Shown here: positions 1 to 10,709 of the stretch, one piece after another
Layout of the letters: each line of letters opens with the position of its first letter
Numbering within the stretch: the first letter of the stretch is position 1
Source: Lepas anatifera
Taxonomy: Eukaryota > Arthropoda > Thecostraca > Lepadidae
DNA length: 64,000 nt
Reading direction: 5' to 3'
Assembly: GCA_034440635.1 (NCBI GenBank)
Contig: JAOTON010001676.1
Span: 1,441,001 to 1,505,000, forward strand
Notes under the pieces: generated by a model
What the model was told of the DNA's origin: nothing
Database searches by the model: none
The model's input: the letters and a program-made list of their open reading frames with translations, nothing else
Made by a program: the position numbers and the translations under genes

Positions 1-1
1 C

Positions 2-258
2 TTAGTTCGTTGTTAGGATTTTCTCCACTCGAGTTTACACAAGTTAAAGGAGCTTTCGACCTGTATTTCAGGCCTTCGTCAGCAGTTTAATTCATGGTAG
101 AGAAGCACAATTCAAAAACAATCCTCCTCTCAAAAATGAGGATTGTTTTTTAATTGTGCTTCTCTACCATGAATTAAACTGCTGACGGAGGCCTGAAATA
201 CAGGTCGAAAGCTCCTTTAACTTGTGTAAACTCGAGTGGAGAAAGTCCTAACAACGAA
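2..258. repeat. Penelope-type pseudo-LTR inverted repeat with hammerhead-like cores
   Basis: Two arms of about 120 bases are near-perfect reverse complements around a tiny loop near 126-138. Each arm holds the layout expected of a hammerhead ribozyme: CTGACGA, a short stem-loop, then GAAA. In the left arm (minus strand) CTGACGA is the complement of 76-82 and GAAA of 54-57, with stem II formed by GCCTG and CAGGT. The right arm (plus strand) reads CTGACGG at 182-188, so one core base is changed, and GAAA at 207-210. Hammerhead motifs in terminal repeats are known from Penelope-like elements, and the related repeat at 27.8 and 42.1 kb is attached to Penelope coding sequence. I could not place the cleavage site or stem III with confidence. 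Confidence 0.6.
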
Positions 259-690
259 CGAATTATCGACTCCGCTATGGCATTTCGATAACTCTTAGGC
301 TAGAGGTACCAAGATCGTTGTTGTCACGACATCCAATTTTTTAACAATTCATTCTAAAAGGCATTTGCTTTCATTCATTCATTCATTGCCTATTCATTTC
401 CTATTCATATGCCTATTCATTCATTCTAAAGGCACAAATTCATTCTAAAAGGCATTTGTGTGAAGCTCAATTCGAAGTCTGGCTACACTATGACTGAGAA
501 TTTTTTAGATTTACTACTTGATTCTGATGGAGAGCTGTGCCCGAATACACAATCTTCAGTGATTTTACATCCCGATTCGAGGGAACAGGCCAGTGAACAC
601 CTTATCAACTTTTTGAGAATACTTCTTTGAATCTAGCGCCTGACTGGTTTAAGTTGGAGCCAATGTTCAAGTGACATTCAATTCCTCTCT
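259..690. other. Non-coding stretch with degenerate ATTC repeats
   Basis: No gene is recognised. Around 365-465 the sequence is a degenerate run of ATTC/CTATTCAT words. The stretch lies in the downstream intron of the DUF229 gene. Confidence 0.5.
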
Positions 691-1400
691 TTACAGTAAA
701 CCGAGTGATGGATAACAAGACCACGCAAAGTCAAATCATAAAAATGACCTGACCTAGGGCCAGGTCAAGGTCATAAGACTAAACATAACCAATATGCCCA
801 TCAATCGACTCTAAATGACAGTCCAAACGTATTGGTATCAAAATGAAAGTCTTATCGCCTTTCCCTATGACGTTATTGATATAAGTCTCGAAACCTGTTT
901 AAGTGGTCCCAAATGATCTACCAGAGGTCACAGGTCAAGTTACAAGATGATCCGTGGGAATGGCCTGAGACACTATCATTTCAATAAAAGAAATAATTCT
1001 AATCCGTAGGTATCATCAAAAATAGAGCAATTTTTCGAGATACCTACAGATCTAACCTTATCTAATCTGCTTCTGCGATATGGATCTTATCTAAGCTCTC
1101 ATCTAACCTTAGATCTGTGATATGAAAAATCTCGGAAAATATTTCTTAGCCCCTGGTGGGTCCATTATGCGACAAGTCTCAGAGCGATAGATCCTAACTT
1201 ATGCAATTTTCAAACATTTTCTGAGGTGAGCCCACTTGACCTGGCCTGGCAACCTGCCTTGAGATGATCCAAAATAATCAGTTTCAGGAAACTTGCGTAT
1301 TTGATCAGATAAGTTATTCCCAGTACAGTGGCGCTTTGCGAAGCCATTTTCCGGCACTGTTGGAAAAACCCGAGAGGTGTTAAAACACCCCCACCCCCGC
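690..1400. mobile_element. Decayed AGGTCA-rich repeat
   Basis: About seven AGGTCA or TGACCT words occur between 748 and 1250. The segment ends near 1330-1395 in text (GGCGCTTTGCG, then a GAAAAACCCGAG-like word) that resembles the conserved ends of the TTAA elements at 26.35 and 44.76 kb. It therefore looks like an old relative of those elements. No TTAA-bounded terminal repeat pair was found here. Confidence 0.4.
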
Positions 1401-1446
1401 CCACTGCTGCGAGAAGACTACAGTGAAATAACTCACATTGCGTAAC

Positions 1447-2707
1447 CAGGGTTGCCAGTTTGGCATATTTACAGCCAAATGTCACAAATTTGGCATATTT
1501 GTACATGCAATAGGGTTGCGGACCGAAGTATGTAAGGAAGAAGTTCGTATGCCTAAAGTGCGTACGCAAAAGTACGCATGGCTAAAGTACGTATAGATAA
1601 AGTACGTACGTGGATAATAATCGTAATGGAAAAAGTTCGTATGGAAAAGTTCGCACGGGTTAAAGTACGTAGGGGTAAAATGTTCGTAGTGTAAAAAGTT
1701 CGTATGGAAAAGTTCGCACGATTTAAAGTACGCAGTGGTAAAATGTTTGTAATGTAAAAAGTTCGTACGGGGTAAAGTACGTAGGACCAAAATATCGTAG
1801 GGGTAACATTTTTCGTAATGATACAAATTCATATAAGTAAAGCTCCTAGAGATTCACCATAAAAATCGTATGGAAAATTACACGGCACCAAGTACAGAGG
1901 CAATCAATCACCTGCCCGCATCTCGCCGGGCTTTCAAATAACTTGAGCGCAATGGCAGATATCTATGACCACTGACCAGGGGCGTCACCACCGGGGGCCC
2001 GGGGGGCCGGACCCTCCCACTCTCGGAAAGTGGCGGGGAGGGGCCAGCCCCCCCCGCTTTTGGCTGGACATACTATTGAAAATGCCAGGTTTGAGAGAAC
2101 ATAGGGCTTCATCACGAACCCCAGCCCCTCCCCCTGGCGCCGGCCCTCCCACCCGAAAATCTGTGGCGACGCCCTTGTCTAGGATCACATTTCAGGTAGC
2201 CTAGGGAGCTTGAGCCTCCCCACAATTACCTGCCTCGAACACACCCAAACCTATGCATTTATTATGTACATACAATTGCTTACGTATTTTTACTTACGTA
2301 CTTTTGCGTACGTGCTTTTACCATACGAGTTTTATACCCTAAGTAAATTTGCTTACAAACTTTTGCGTACATACATTTGCGTACGCACTTTTGGCATATG
2401 AGTTTTATACCCTACGTACATTCGCTGACGAACTTCTGCGTGCAAAGTTTATCTATACGTACTTAAGCCATACGAACTTTGGTCCGTAAATCGCAATACT
2501 ATATATTCAAAATGTTATAAAAACCAATCACGTCTCTGAGCACACTAAATCTATTACTGTATACAGAAATGGTACGTTTGGCGGGGTTTCCATGTTCCTT
2601 TCACAGATTGTGACCAAAATTTCACAAATTAGGTCAATATCATGGCGAAAAATAGGCCAAATATGCCAAATTTGGCATACTTTCACTATAGAAACCTGGC
2701 AACACTG
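1447..2707. mobile_element. Non-autonomous hAT-like element
   Basis: The left end starts CAGGGTTGCCAGTTTGG and the right end, read inward on the minus strand, starts CAGTGTTGCCAGGTTT. Both continue into a GGCATATTT motif. The 8-base flanks TGCGTAAC and CCCGTAGC agree at 5 of 8 positions, consistent with a decayed 8-bp hAT duplication. The two halves (about 1510-1830 and 2270-2480) are inverted blocks of short degenerate words like AAAGTACGTA and AAAGTTCGTA. No transposase is present. Confidence 0.55.
1977..2173. mobile_element. Small nested GC-rich MITE
   Basis: The left end AGGGGCGTCACCACCGG and the right end GTGGCGACGCCCTTG are imperfect inverted repeats. The same ends occur on the MITE at 19810-20142. 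It lies between the two halves of the surrounding hAT-like element. Confidence 0.45.
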
Positions 2708-3291
2708 CCCGTAGCCTAACCCTGTGAATAATTAGGAAATGATTACATGGGCCCATCTGGCCCCTGTTCCCTGTAATTTGATTTTGGAGTCCCCATGTCG
2801 CAATACAAAATATGATATGATATGATGATAGGAAATAAAATACCTGCTTACACATCAATCTTGTTCAGACATCATGCCAATGCTATCATTTGCTTCACAT
2901 TTACAACTGTTCTATGACCTTCAAACGTCTTTTTGATCTGTTAATCTTCAATTCAAGGGTTTTTGACACTTTTTGCTAGTTTTTGCCACTTTTTCGTGGT
3001 AAATACCAGTATTTACCAGTTTATGCCAATGACCGGCATCAACCTAGTTTCTACCGGTACTTGCCAGCCCTGGCTCCGATCGACCATGACGGACCGGCAA
3101 AGGCGGCAGATTAGGACCACTTTGAGAAATTATCAAGCTGCACTCCAGGCATGTCGTCATGTGTTTTTGGCATTTAAAATGATTTTTCATCAAGCAAGGC
3201 GCTATTTATTACATACACCATTGAATTTAGCTAGAAAGTATCATTGAGTTCTCAGCGTTATTCATATCACTAAAATCCTGTCAGGTCTCAC
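2708..3291 (-). other. Start of the downstream DUF229 intron, no gene seen
   Basis: The intron begins at 3291 with GT directly after the exon. The following exon was not found between 1 and 3290 on either strand and must lie outside the window. Nothing else coding is supported here. Confidence 0.5.
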
Positions 3292-3585
3292 CTTATAGCG
3301 TGGCACGTCTCGAAGGCAGTGTTTTACATTTCGCCGCTTCTCCGGCTCCAGCGCCAGGTAGAACGTACGCAAGTAGTGTGTGGTTGGCTGGCGCATGAAA
3401 CCGTTGAGTCTGTACTGGAAGGTGCCGATATTGGGAGCGTCCTCCAAGAAGGCGGTGACGTAGCCGTCCCGCTGATAGTCATTCCAAACGAAAGGGTAGA
3501 CGTCGCAGTAGTGGGCGCCCCAGACACGGCGGCGCGCCTCAGGCAGCTCGGGCTCGGTTTGACCAGTCAGAATGGGGATCAGTGC
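3292..3585 (-). CDS. DUF229 family (sulfatase-like) protein, internal exon
   Basis: A 294-base open exon (98 codons). It begins with ALIPILTGQTE and contains WGAHYCDVYPFVWNDY and a YVTAFLEDAPNIGTFQYRLNGF-like block, the pattern of the DUF229 family, a branch of the alkaline phosphatase/sulfatase-like fold. The acceptor is CAG ending at 3586 and the donor is AAG|GTGAGA at 3292|3291. Both junctions are phase 0. It joins exon 1 (ending at 16141) in the family-typical wording VGDGTPQ|ALIPILTG, which is strong evidence for the splice. The exon lies in the enzyme-like core; the substrate of the family is unknown to me. The exon itself shows no stop or frame break. Confidence 0.88.
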
Positions 3586-3586
3586 C

Positions 3587-4566
3587 TGCCAGCCAATACG
3601 GCACACATGATACCGCCCGGCAAAAGTCGCACCCACCGGTCACACAGCCCAGCCAATAAGGCACACATGATACCGCCCGGCAAAAAGTCGCACCCACCGG
3701 TCACACAGCCCAGGCAATACGGCACACATGATACCGCCCGGCAAAAAGTCGCACCCACCGATCACACAGCCCAGCCAATACGGCACACATGATACCGCCC
3801 GGCAAAAAGTCGCACCCACCGATCACACAGCCCAGGCAATACGGCACACATGATACCGCCCGGCAAAAAGTCGCACCCACCGGTCACACAGCCCAACCAA
3901 TACGGCAAGCATGATACCGCCCGGCAAAAAGTCGCACCCACCGGTCACACAGCCCAGGCAATACGGCACACATGATACCGCCCGGCAAAAAGTCGCACCC
4001 ACCGGTCACACAGCCCAGGCAATACGGCACACATGATACCGCCCGGCAAAAAGTCGCACCCACCGGTCACACAGCCCAGCCAATACGGCACACATGATAC
4101 CGCCCGGCAAAAAGTCGCACCCACCGGTCACACAGCCCAGGCAATACGGCACACATGATACCGCCCGGCAAAAAGTCGCACCCACCGGTCACACAGCCCA
4201 GGCAATAGGGCACACATGATACCGCCCGGCAAAAAGTCGCACCCACTGGTCACACAGCCCAGGCAATACGGCACACATGATACCGCCCGGCAAAAAGTCG
4301 CACCCACCGGTCACACAGCCCAGGCAATACGGCACACATGATACCGCCCGGCAAAAAGTCGCACGCACCGATCACACAGCCCAGGCAATACGGCACACAT
4401 GATACCGCCCGGCAAAAAGTCGCACCCACCGGTCACACAGCCCAGGCAATACGGCACACATGATACCGCCCGGCAAAAAGTCGCACCCACCGGTCACACA
4501 GCCCAGCCAATACGGCACACATGATACCGCCCGGCAAAAAGTCGCACGCACCGGTCACACAGCCCA
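3587..4566. repeat. 61-bp minisatellite, about 16 units
   Basis: Direct tandem units start near 3601 and recur every 61 bases (the first is 60), each containing CACACATGATACCGCCCGGC. Units differ by a few substitutions (CCAGCC or CAGGC junctions, GGTCACAC or GATCACAC). The array begins at the DUF229 3' splice site and lies inside the intron. On the gene's sense strand the repeated unit lacks AG. Confidence 0.95.
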
Positions 4567-4584
4567 TGGAAAAGTCAGACCGAT

Positions 4585-4930
4585 TGTCGAAGCCGTCCGG
4601 CAACAGTCACTCCGATTGGTCAGACCGCCAGAGACCGCCAGTGGTCAAAACGACTGGTCAGACCGCCAGAGACCGGCAACAGTCATACCGACTGGTCAGA
4701 CCGCCAGAGACCGTCAGTGGTTATACCGACTGGTGAGACCGCCAGAGACCGCCAGTGGTTACACCGACTGGTCAGACCGCCAGAGACCGTCAATGGTCAC
4801 TCCGACTGGTCAGACCGCCAGAGACCGCCAGTGGTTATACCGACTGGTCAGACCGCCAGAGATCGTCAGTGGTCACAACGACTGGTCAGACCGCCAGAGA
4901 CCGTCAATGGTTACACCGACTGGTCAGACC
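4585..4930. repeat. 38-bp minisatellite, about 9 units
   Basis: Units of about 38 bases contain GACCGCCAGAGACCG followed by CCGACTGGTCA. The array follows the 61-bp array almost directly and runs into the trinucleotide tract. Short shared words such as GGTCA and CCG suggest, but do not prove, a common origin. Confidence 0.9.
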
Positions 4931-4935
4931 AGCAG

Positions 4936-5348
<413 letters not shown>

Positions 5349-5733
5349 GGACAACAGAGAACAAGAAACTGTCAGAAAAGAAGGTTACGTCTTCCAACAG
5401 ATCTTTCCCTGTGCACTCCCCGAAAAGAATAGTGGTACTAGCAACACTCAGGGAGAACACAAGCACTACAAATGGGGCATAATGTTTAGTTTATTAATTG
5501 GTAAAAACAAATTCTTAATCAGGGCTGCCAAGTTCGGGAAAATGCCCAAACCAAGTTAGAAAAAGGGCAAAAAGGGGCCAAATCTTATTTGCATTAAAAT
5601 GATCAAATAAATACCATAGTAGCCAGATTTAAGGCTAAAATGACCCCTAACAGTACTAACATACCCACAGAAAAACGACAGAGCACTCCTGTATCACTGT
5701 TTAAATCTAGTTGTTGAGAGTTTGATGTTGATT

Positions 5734-6192
5734 TTAAGGGAATGTGGCACCTTGGTCGAATCCTGGAAATTAGTGTAATTAGGGGTACTTTTGGCCGAAA
5801 ATCATGGAAGCATCCATGATTTCTGTGAAAAAATGTACAATAAGCTCAATATTTTGATTTTTTTCAAATGCTCCGCTAGGGAAGGAAATAAACATCTGCC
5901 TGTGGATGATGCCATGATCTGGCAACCACTACCATTTCAATACGCTTTAAGGGCTTTGATTGGCTGATACTCACCGTGAAGTCAGCATATGTCGTCACAC
6001 CAACAGCCATGAGAACCTTGGCCTGCTGCTAAGGGTACATAAGGGGTACATTTCAGGTAGGTTTTAGCTTTTTTCTACGGAAATCTTGAGTTCCAAGACA
6101 AATGATATATTGAGCACCGGGTTTTCCGACTTGCTCTACAACTTGGCTATCTCAGTTAAAATCACGTTATGAAGGTGCCACATTTCCTTTAA
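5734..6192. mobile_element. TTAA-bounded MITE (AGGGAATGTGGCACCTT family)
   Basis: Starts TTAAGGGAATGTGGCACCTT and ends AAGGTGCCACATTTCCTTTAA, so TTAA flanks the terminal inverted repeat. The same family occurs at 51536-51989 and 53131-53472. TTAA target sites are the habit of piggyBac elements; no transposase is encoded. Confidence 0.75.
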
Positions 6193-7099
6193 AGCAATAT
6201 TTTTTTAGCTCACTACCCATTTAATAGGAGGCCAGGAGTGTCCTTCCAGTCCCGCGTGACTATCAAATGGTTTTATTCACATGACAAGAAAATTTGTTAG
6301 CATCATCCATTATCTTAGCGGCACCAATTCCTGCTAACATGTAATATTTCCCCAGTTTTTTTCCAACTGTGTTTTTTTTTGCTCCTGAACAGTGGTGGAT
6401 CTAGGATTTAGGTAAGTGGGGGAGGACGGAGCCTCAGAGAGCGTGCGTTGCCATCAAGTTTTCACCCAAAAAGCGCACATAGTATCACTTTTTTCTTCTT
6501 TTTTTAGGTCAAAAGCTTTTTTATTCAAATTCGTACCAAAACTAGCACAAACCCACCACATAAATCCACTTCAACCACAGTCGCCACCACAAAACCACTT
6601 CCTGATGGCGTTTCTATAACTGCTCGAAAACAAATAGCGATGGCCTGCGGGGCCTGACATTACCTGGAGATGGCGTCACTGCACACAGACAAAAAGAACA
6701 CATCTACAAGCACAGTGTACCGGTTCCCTCTTGTATCCGAACAACTGCGACCAAAAACCCAACGGGTGCACTCAGAAAACCACAGCCCTCTCAGATTCCT
6801 ACATGAAGCGCACTAACAGCTATCAAAACAAGTGACAATAGTGGTGCCCCCTACAGCACTTTAAAGCACTGCTGACCTAGGGGAGGTCAGCAGCCGCTCG
6901 TTGGCACCACCTGGCGGAACTACAGCACTGGCCAGGGATATCATCCCTACATATTTCTCTGTATTTATCGTGGAGGCGCCCAGAAGTCACCTGTGCATTG
7001 CGCATATGGTGTGTTGGCGTTAAAGCGAGTGTGTGTAATTGCACCTACAATAACTACCAGGGCATGTGGGCATGTATGTGCGTGACTTTGCGTATGTAT
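6193..7099. other. Repeat-like intron sequence, no gene
   Basis: At 6391 there is one CAGTGGTGGATCTAGG end, resembling hAT-type MITE ends seen elsewhere in the window, without a clear partner. Nothing coding is supported. Confidence 0.4.
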
Positions 7100-8011
7100 C
7101 TACTGAAGATGTTCATCTCGTCTCAAGAATTCCCATAGCCTTCCCCATCTCTCCCCAAATTGACTTTCTCTGGTCGTAATTTTCGAAATATATTTCTCGG
7201 TCTTGAGGTAATGATGTATAAATCGTTTCAGCTTTTCAAACTTCAGGTATTCCGGGTAGTCTTTTTCCTTCCAAATAAACTGATCTGTGAGCATAATGAC
7301 CGTATTAGCACGTATGGTTTGATTAAAGTTACGCAGATGAAGACCGAAAAATATATTTATGTTTGTCAAATAGGTTCGTAGTCCCAATAACTCTTCCACA
7401 CCGAGCCAAAGTAATCTAACTGAGGGACACTTCCAGAATTTGTGCGTAATATTTTCTGAATACATCGGACAGGGTTTGCACTTGTCGGTTTCCAAAAGCC
7501 CCATTATGTAAAGAAGCCTGTTCGTCGGTAAGATACGTTTAATTATGCGATATTGAAGCCATCTGAGATTGGCATTGTTCGTTGAATGGCGAAGCCGATC
7601 ATAAAACTCAGACCACTGTATCTGGAGAGGGGGTTCGGTGTTCTCTGGAGATAGTCCTGCCACTTTTCATGGCACTTCTCCCTGTCTGGTACCCACTCTT
7701 GTTCTTTCAGCTTCCAATACGCCCGCCCATTGGACAGCTTTCGGTGTGCTCTTTAGGGTAGCAAAACTTTCAGGAATGTCTGGTGTGGTCGGTTTATCCA
7801 TTATAATTCGTAGTTTCCATATCTCTGGGATGGATGAAGAGAGATGTTACTGGATGTATATTATAGATTTGAGATACTTCATTTGATGTCATTAGCATTC
7901 TTTCAGAAACATCGTAAATGTCGATTACGCGAACTATTCCTCTATTAACCATTAATTTTCTACTGATTGACCCATTGTTCCCGCTGTCAATATTTTTGTT
8001 TCCCCATATGT
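7100..8011 (-). pseudogene. Tx1/L1-like LINE ORF2, C-terminal fragment
   Basis: The open part (7100-7663) reads like the end of a Tx1/L1-type ORF2: WLQYRIIKRILPTNRLLYIMG, then a C-x-x-C motif (CKPC), then HKFWKCPS. It matches motif for motif the C terminus of the intact LINE at 28.7-29.5 kb. Upstream, 7794-8005 gives GNKNIDSGNNGSISRK and VIDIYDVSERMLMTSNEV, the segment just before it in such proteins, in another frame. The fragment stops where the CR1-like tail begins at about 8017, so the CR1 element may have inserted into it. Confidence 0.75.
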
Positions 8012-8016
8012 GTGTG

Positions 8017-8046
8017 TATTTGTATTTGTATTTGTATTTGTATTTG
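8017..8046 (-). repeat. (CAAATA)n tail of the CR1-like LINE
   Basis: Five copies of TATTTG on the plus strand mark the 3' end of the element on the minus strand. CR1-like LINEs commonly end in a short tandem repeat instead of a poly(A) tail. Confidence 0.65.
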
Positions 8047-8257
8047 CGTAAACACCAACAGGATGTATCCCAATTACAGGTGCAGTCAAGTGGTAAAAAA
8101 GGTAAATAAGTTATATAAGCGTAGTAGCACGAACAATACATCATTAAACGACGGTCTAGACATCTAAACATCTGTAAAAGTGTAAAAAACGGGTCATATA
8201 CATGCCTACAGGCCTAACAAAAGACATTTCCACGGTCACAAAGCGCACTCATTGTAA

Positions 8258-10150
8258 TCACACAAATGGCCCTAGGCTATTCGCGAATTGTCTGGCCACC
8301 GATTTGAAGGTGAAATGCGTTGAGTCAAAAAAATCAACATCTCTGCTGGAGTTGAGAAAATCATTAGTGAGCACCGGAATCCTGCAGAACAAAGACCTCT
8401 TTACAGTGTTCACTCTGGCGTATGGAACATTCCACAGCCTCTGTACTCGCGATACACGCCCCTGCACTAATAGGCCGAAACATCCCATCACATGGGGACA
8501 GTCAAGACGTCCAGAGAAAATGTTATGCAAATAAAGCAAGTCATATTGCGCGAGTCTCGAACGAATTGAAGGAAGCTTAAAATGTAGTAAAAGCGTGTTA
8601 TAGTCAGTGACTGCGATTGGTCTGTCCGACTTCACCGCCAACCACATAAGGAACTTATGCTGAATCCGTTCCAGGCGTTTCAGGTTGGTGACAGCTGTGC
8701 CAGCCCACACTACACAACCATATTCCAATATGGACCGGACATGAGCAAAGTACGCACTTGTGACTGACTGGCATCTCAGTCTACCGCCGTGCCGACACTG
8801 TGGGATTTGCATGCTTCTTATAAGAAGCCCCAACATGCGGTTTGCTCGTGTTACTACTGAGTCAATATGATTTGAGAATGTCAGTTTTGTGTCAAGTAGG
8901 ACGCCCAGGTCCCGAGTCTCCGTGCGGCGCTCCAAAATTGAATGATCCAATGAATATCCGGCCAAAATGGGGGAATTTCGAAGGGTGAACGTTATTACAT
9001 GACATTTTGAAGGATTCAATTTCAAAAGCCAGGATTTCGACCACGCGGAGAGTCGTTCCAGGTCCGCTTGCAGGTCATCTGCGTCGGCTGAACATTTTAT
9101 GCGATTAAAAATCTTGACGTCATCAGCGTACATGACGCATTGCGTCTGTATGCAGTGTGGTAGGTCTGCAGTAAAACATATAAAAAGTAAAGGGCCACAG
9201 ACACTACCTTCCGGCACCCCTGAAAGGACGGGTGCCCAGTCAGACATTTTTCCGTCGATGACGACGCGTTGACGACGATTGGAGAGGTAGGATTCGATCC
9301 AGGAGTGCGCTCCGTCAGTTACATTGAAGGATTTCTTAATTTTGTGAAGAAGCAATGCATGATTGACACTTGTGAAGGCCGAAGAATAATCAGTGTAGAT
9401 AGCATCTGTCTGAGCGCCCTCCTGGATCGACCTCCATCCGTGGTGTAAGAATACACTCAGGTTTGACACGCACGATCGTCTTAGTAAGAACCTGTGTTGT
9501 GATACCGGGATTGCTAGTTGGCAATGAGCAAGCAGTTCATCAAAAACTACTTTTTCTAAAATTTTGGAGCAAAGAGGGAGTAAAGAGATTCCACGATAGT
9601 TGTTTGCGCATGTTTTGCTGCCTTTTTTGTGTATGGGTATAATATTGGCGTCTTTCCAGAGTTGCGGGAACACTCCCTGGTTCACAGAGAGTTTGCATAT
9701 AATTTCTATAGGGACAGCGAGCTGATGGGCGCACTCCTTCAAAATGCGTGCGCTGAGACCGTCAGGCCCGCACGCCTTGTTCCCGTCAATACTCATAATC
9801 AAAGCCAACACCTTGCCGGGTGGTACAGCAAATCGGTTTAGTTGTAATGGTTGAAGTGTTGGGCAGTCGGGAAAATTTTGTACAACTGGATTTGAGAATT
9901 TTGAAATGAAAGTTCTGTTGAGCAGACTTGCGCATTCAGTGGGAGATTTGTGGGTTGTGCCGTTCTGCATTAATGATTGTACTGATTGCCTAGATGATTT
10001 GAGAGCCTTGATAAACGACCAAAATCTTTTGGGGTTATCGGGGAAGTCATTTACAAGTCCAAGAAGATACTCCCTGTATTTGGTATCAGTGATTTCCTTA
10101 AAGTCTGCCCTGGCTCTCGAGAAATCATTGCTGTGCTCTGGGCACGGCAC
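8258..10150 (-). CDS. CR1-like reverse transcriptase part of ORF2
   Basis: A 630-residue open frame. Residues 122-131 are GNKACGPDGL, 170-198 hold IPIHKKGS and NYRGISLLPLCSKIL, motif A is TDYSSAFTSVNH around 253-264, the GVPEGSVCGPLLF block is near 311-323, and the catalytic YADD is at 341-344. The segment after it, DLGVLLDTKLTFSNHI and LEYGCVVWAG, is typical of the CR1/Jockey group. In motif A the usual FD is FT, and the usual GVPQGS is GVPEGS, so activity is doubtful. The frame is separated from the endonuclease part by a shift near 10.15-10.18 kb. The first Met is probably internal to the original ORF. Confidence 0.88.
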   Translation of the reverse strand: MPCPEHSNDFSRARADFKEITDTKYREYLLGLVNDFPDNPKRFWSFIKALKSSRQSVQSLMQNGTTHKSPTECASLLNRTFISKFSNPVVQNFPDCPTLQPLQLNRFAVPPGKVLALIMSIDGNKACGPDGLSARILKECAHQLAVPIEIICKLSVNQGVFPQLWKDANIIPIHKKGSKTCANNYRGISLLPLCSKILEKVVFDELLAHCQLAIPVSQHRFLLRRSCVSNLSVFLHHGWRSIQEGAQTDAIYTDYSSAFTSVNHALLLHKIKKSFNVTDGAHSWIESYLSNRRQRVVIDGKMSDWAPVLSGVPEGSVCGPLLFICFTADLPHCIQTQCVMYADDVKIFNRIKCSADADDLQADLERLSAWSKSWLLKLNPSKCHVITFTLRNSPILAGYSLDHSILERRTETRDLGVLLDTKLTFSNHIDSVVTRANRMLGLLIRSMQIPQCRHGGRLRCQSVTSAYFAHVRSILEYGCVVWAGTAVTNLKRLERIQHKFLMWLAVKSDRPIAVTDYNTLLLHFKLPSIRSRLAQYDLLYLHNIFSGRLDCPHVMGCFGLLVQGRVSRVQRLWNVPYARVNTVKRSLFCRIPVLTNDFLNSSRDVDFFDSTHFTFKSVARQFANSLGPFV

Positions 10151-10674
10151 AGACTTTTTTCAGGCGATGGGCGGCGTCTTTTTCGTCTCAAGGCAGCCCT
10201 AACGTCGCTGTCGAACCACGGTGGAAAACGGCGAGAAAAGGAAACAGTAGGTATGTGGTCAGCGATTGCAGCATTTAAAAAGTCATAAAACAGTGCGGTG
10301 GCTGCGTCTACATCTAAATCAATCAGAACGGTCCAGGGAATCAAACTGAGGACGGTACGCAGACCGTCGAAGTCAGCGTTTCGATAGTTAAAAGCACGAG
10401 TTCGTGAGACTTTAGGCATACAGGTGACAGTAACACGAAAAAATGACCTTGTTTCGTAGTGGTCTGAATTGAACGTACCGTCTACCACTTCAGATCGGGT
10501 CTCACCCCCACGAGATAAAACAAGATCCAGTATTGCATCACCGCGGGTAGGGGTGTGTACGGATTGCTTTATATCATTCGCACTAACAGCATCTAAAAAC
10601 TGGATGGCCCTATTTGACCTCCGAAGCAGCACTGGCTCAGCCTCCGAGGGCCACTCGATCTCTGGCAAGTTCAC
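10051..10674 (-). CDS. CR1-like endonuclease, C-terminal half (frameshifted)
   Basis: Reads NLPEIEWPS (after a GD in the other frame) and later NSDHYETRSFF, matching the GD-N and SDH motifs of APE-type endonucleases. It continues toward the reverse transcriptase with RRFPPWFDSDVRAALRRKRR, a typical linker in these LINEs. It is out of frame with the preceding half, with the break at about 10712, and overlaps the start of the RT frame. Confidence 0.8.
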   Translation of the reverse strand: MNLPEIEWPSEAEPVLLRRSNRAIQFLDAVSANDIKQSVHTPTRGDAILDLVLSRGGETRSEVVDGTFNSDHYETRSFFRVTVTCMPKVSRTRAFNYRNADFDGLRTVLSLIPWTVLIDLDVDAATALFYDFLNAAIADHIPTVSFSRRFPPWFDSDVRAALRRKRRRPSPEKSLCRAQSTAMISREPGQTLRKSLIPNTGSIFLDL

Positions 10675-10709
10675 ATCTCCAACCAGGAGAAAGGGAAAGC
10701 CGGAATCGC

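Noticed and set aside
3587..4566. CRISPR-like array
   Set aside because: The units are contiguous direct repeats without unique spacers, in a eukaryotic intron.
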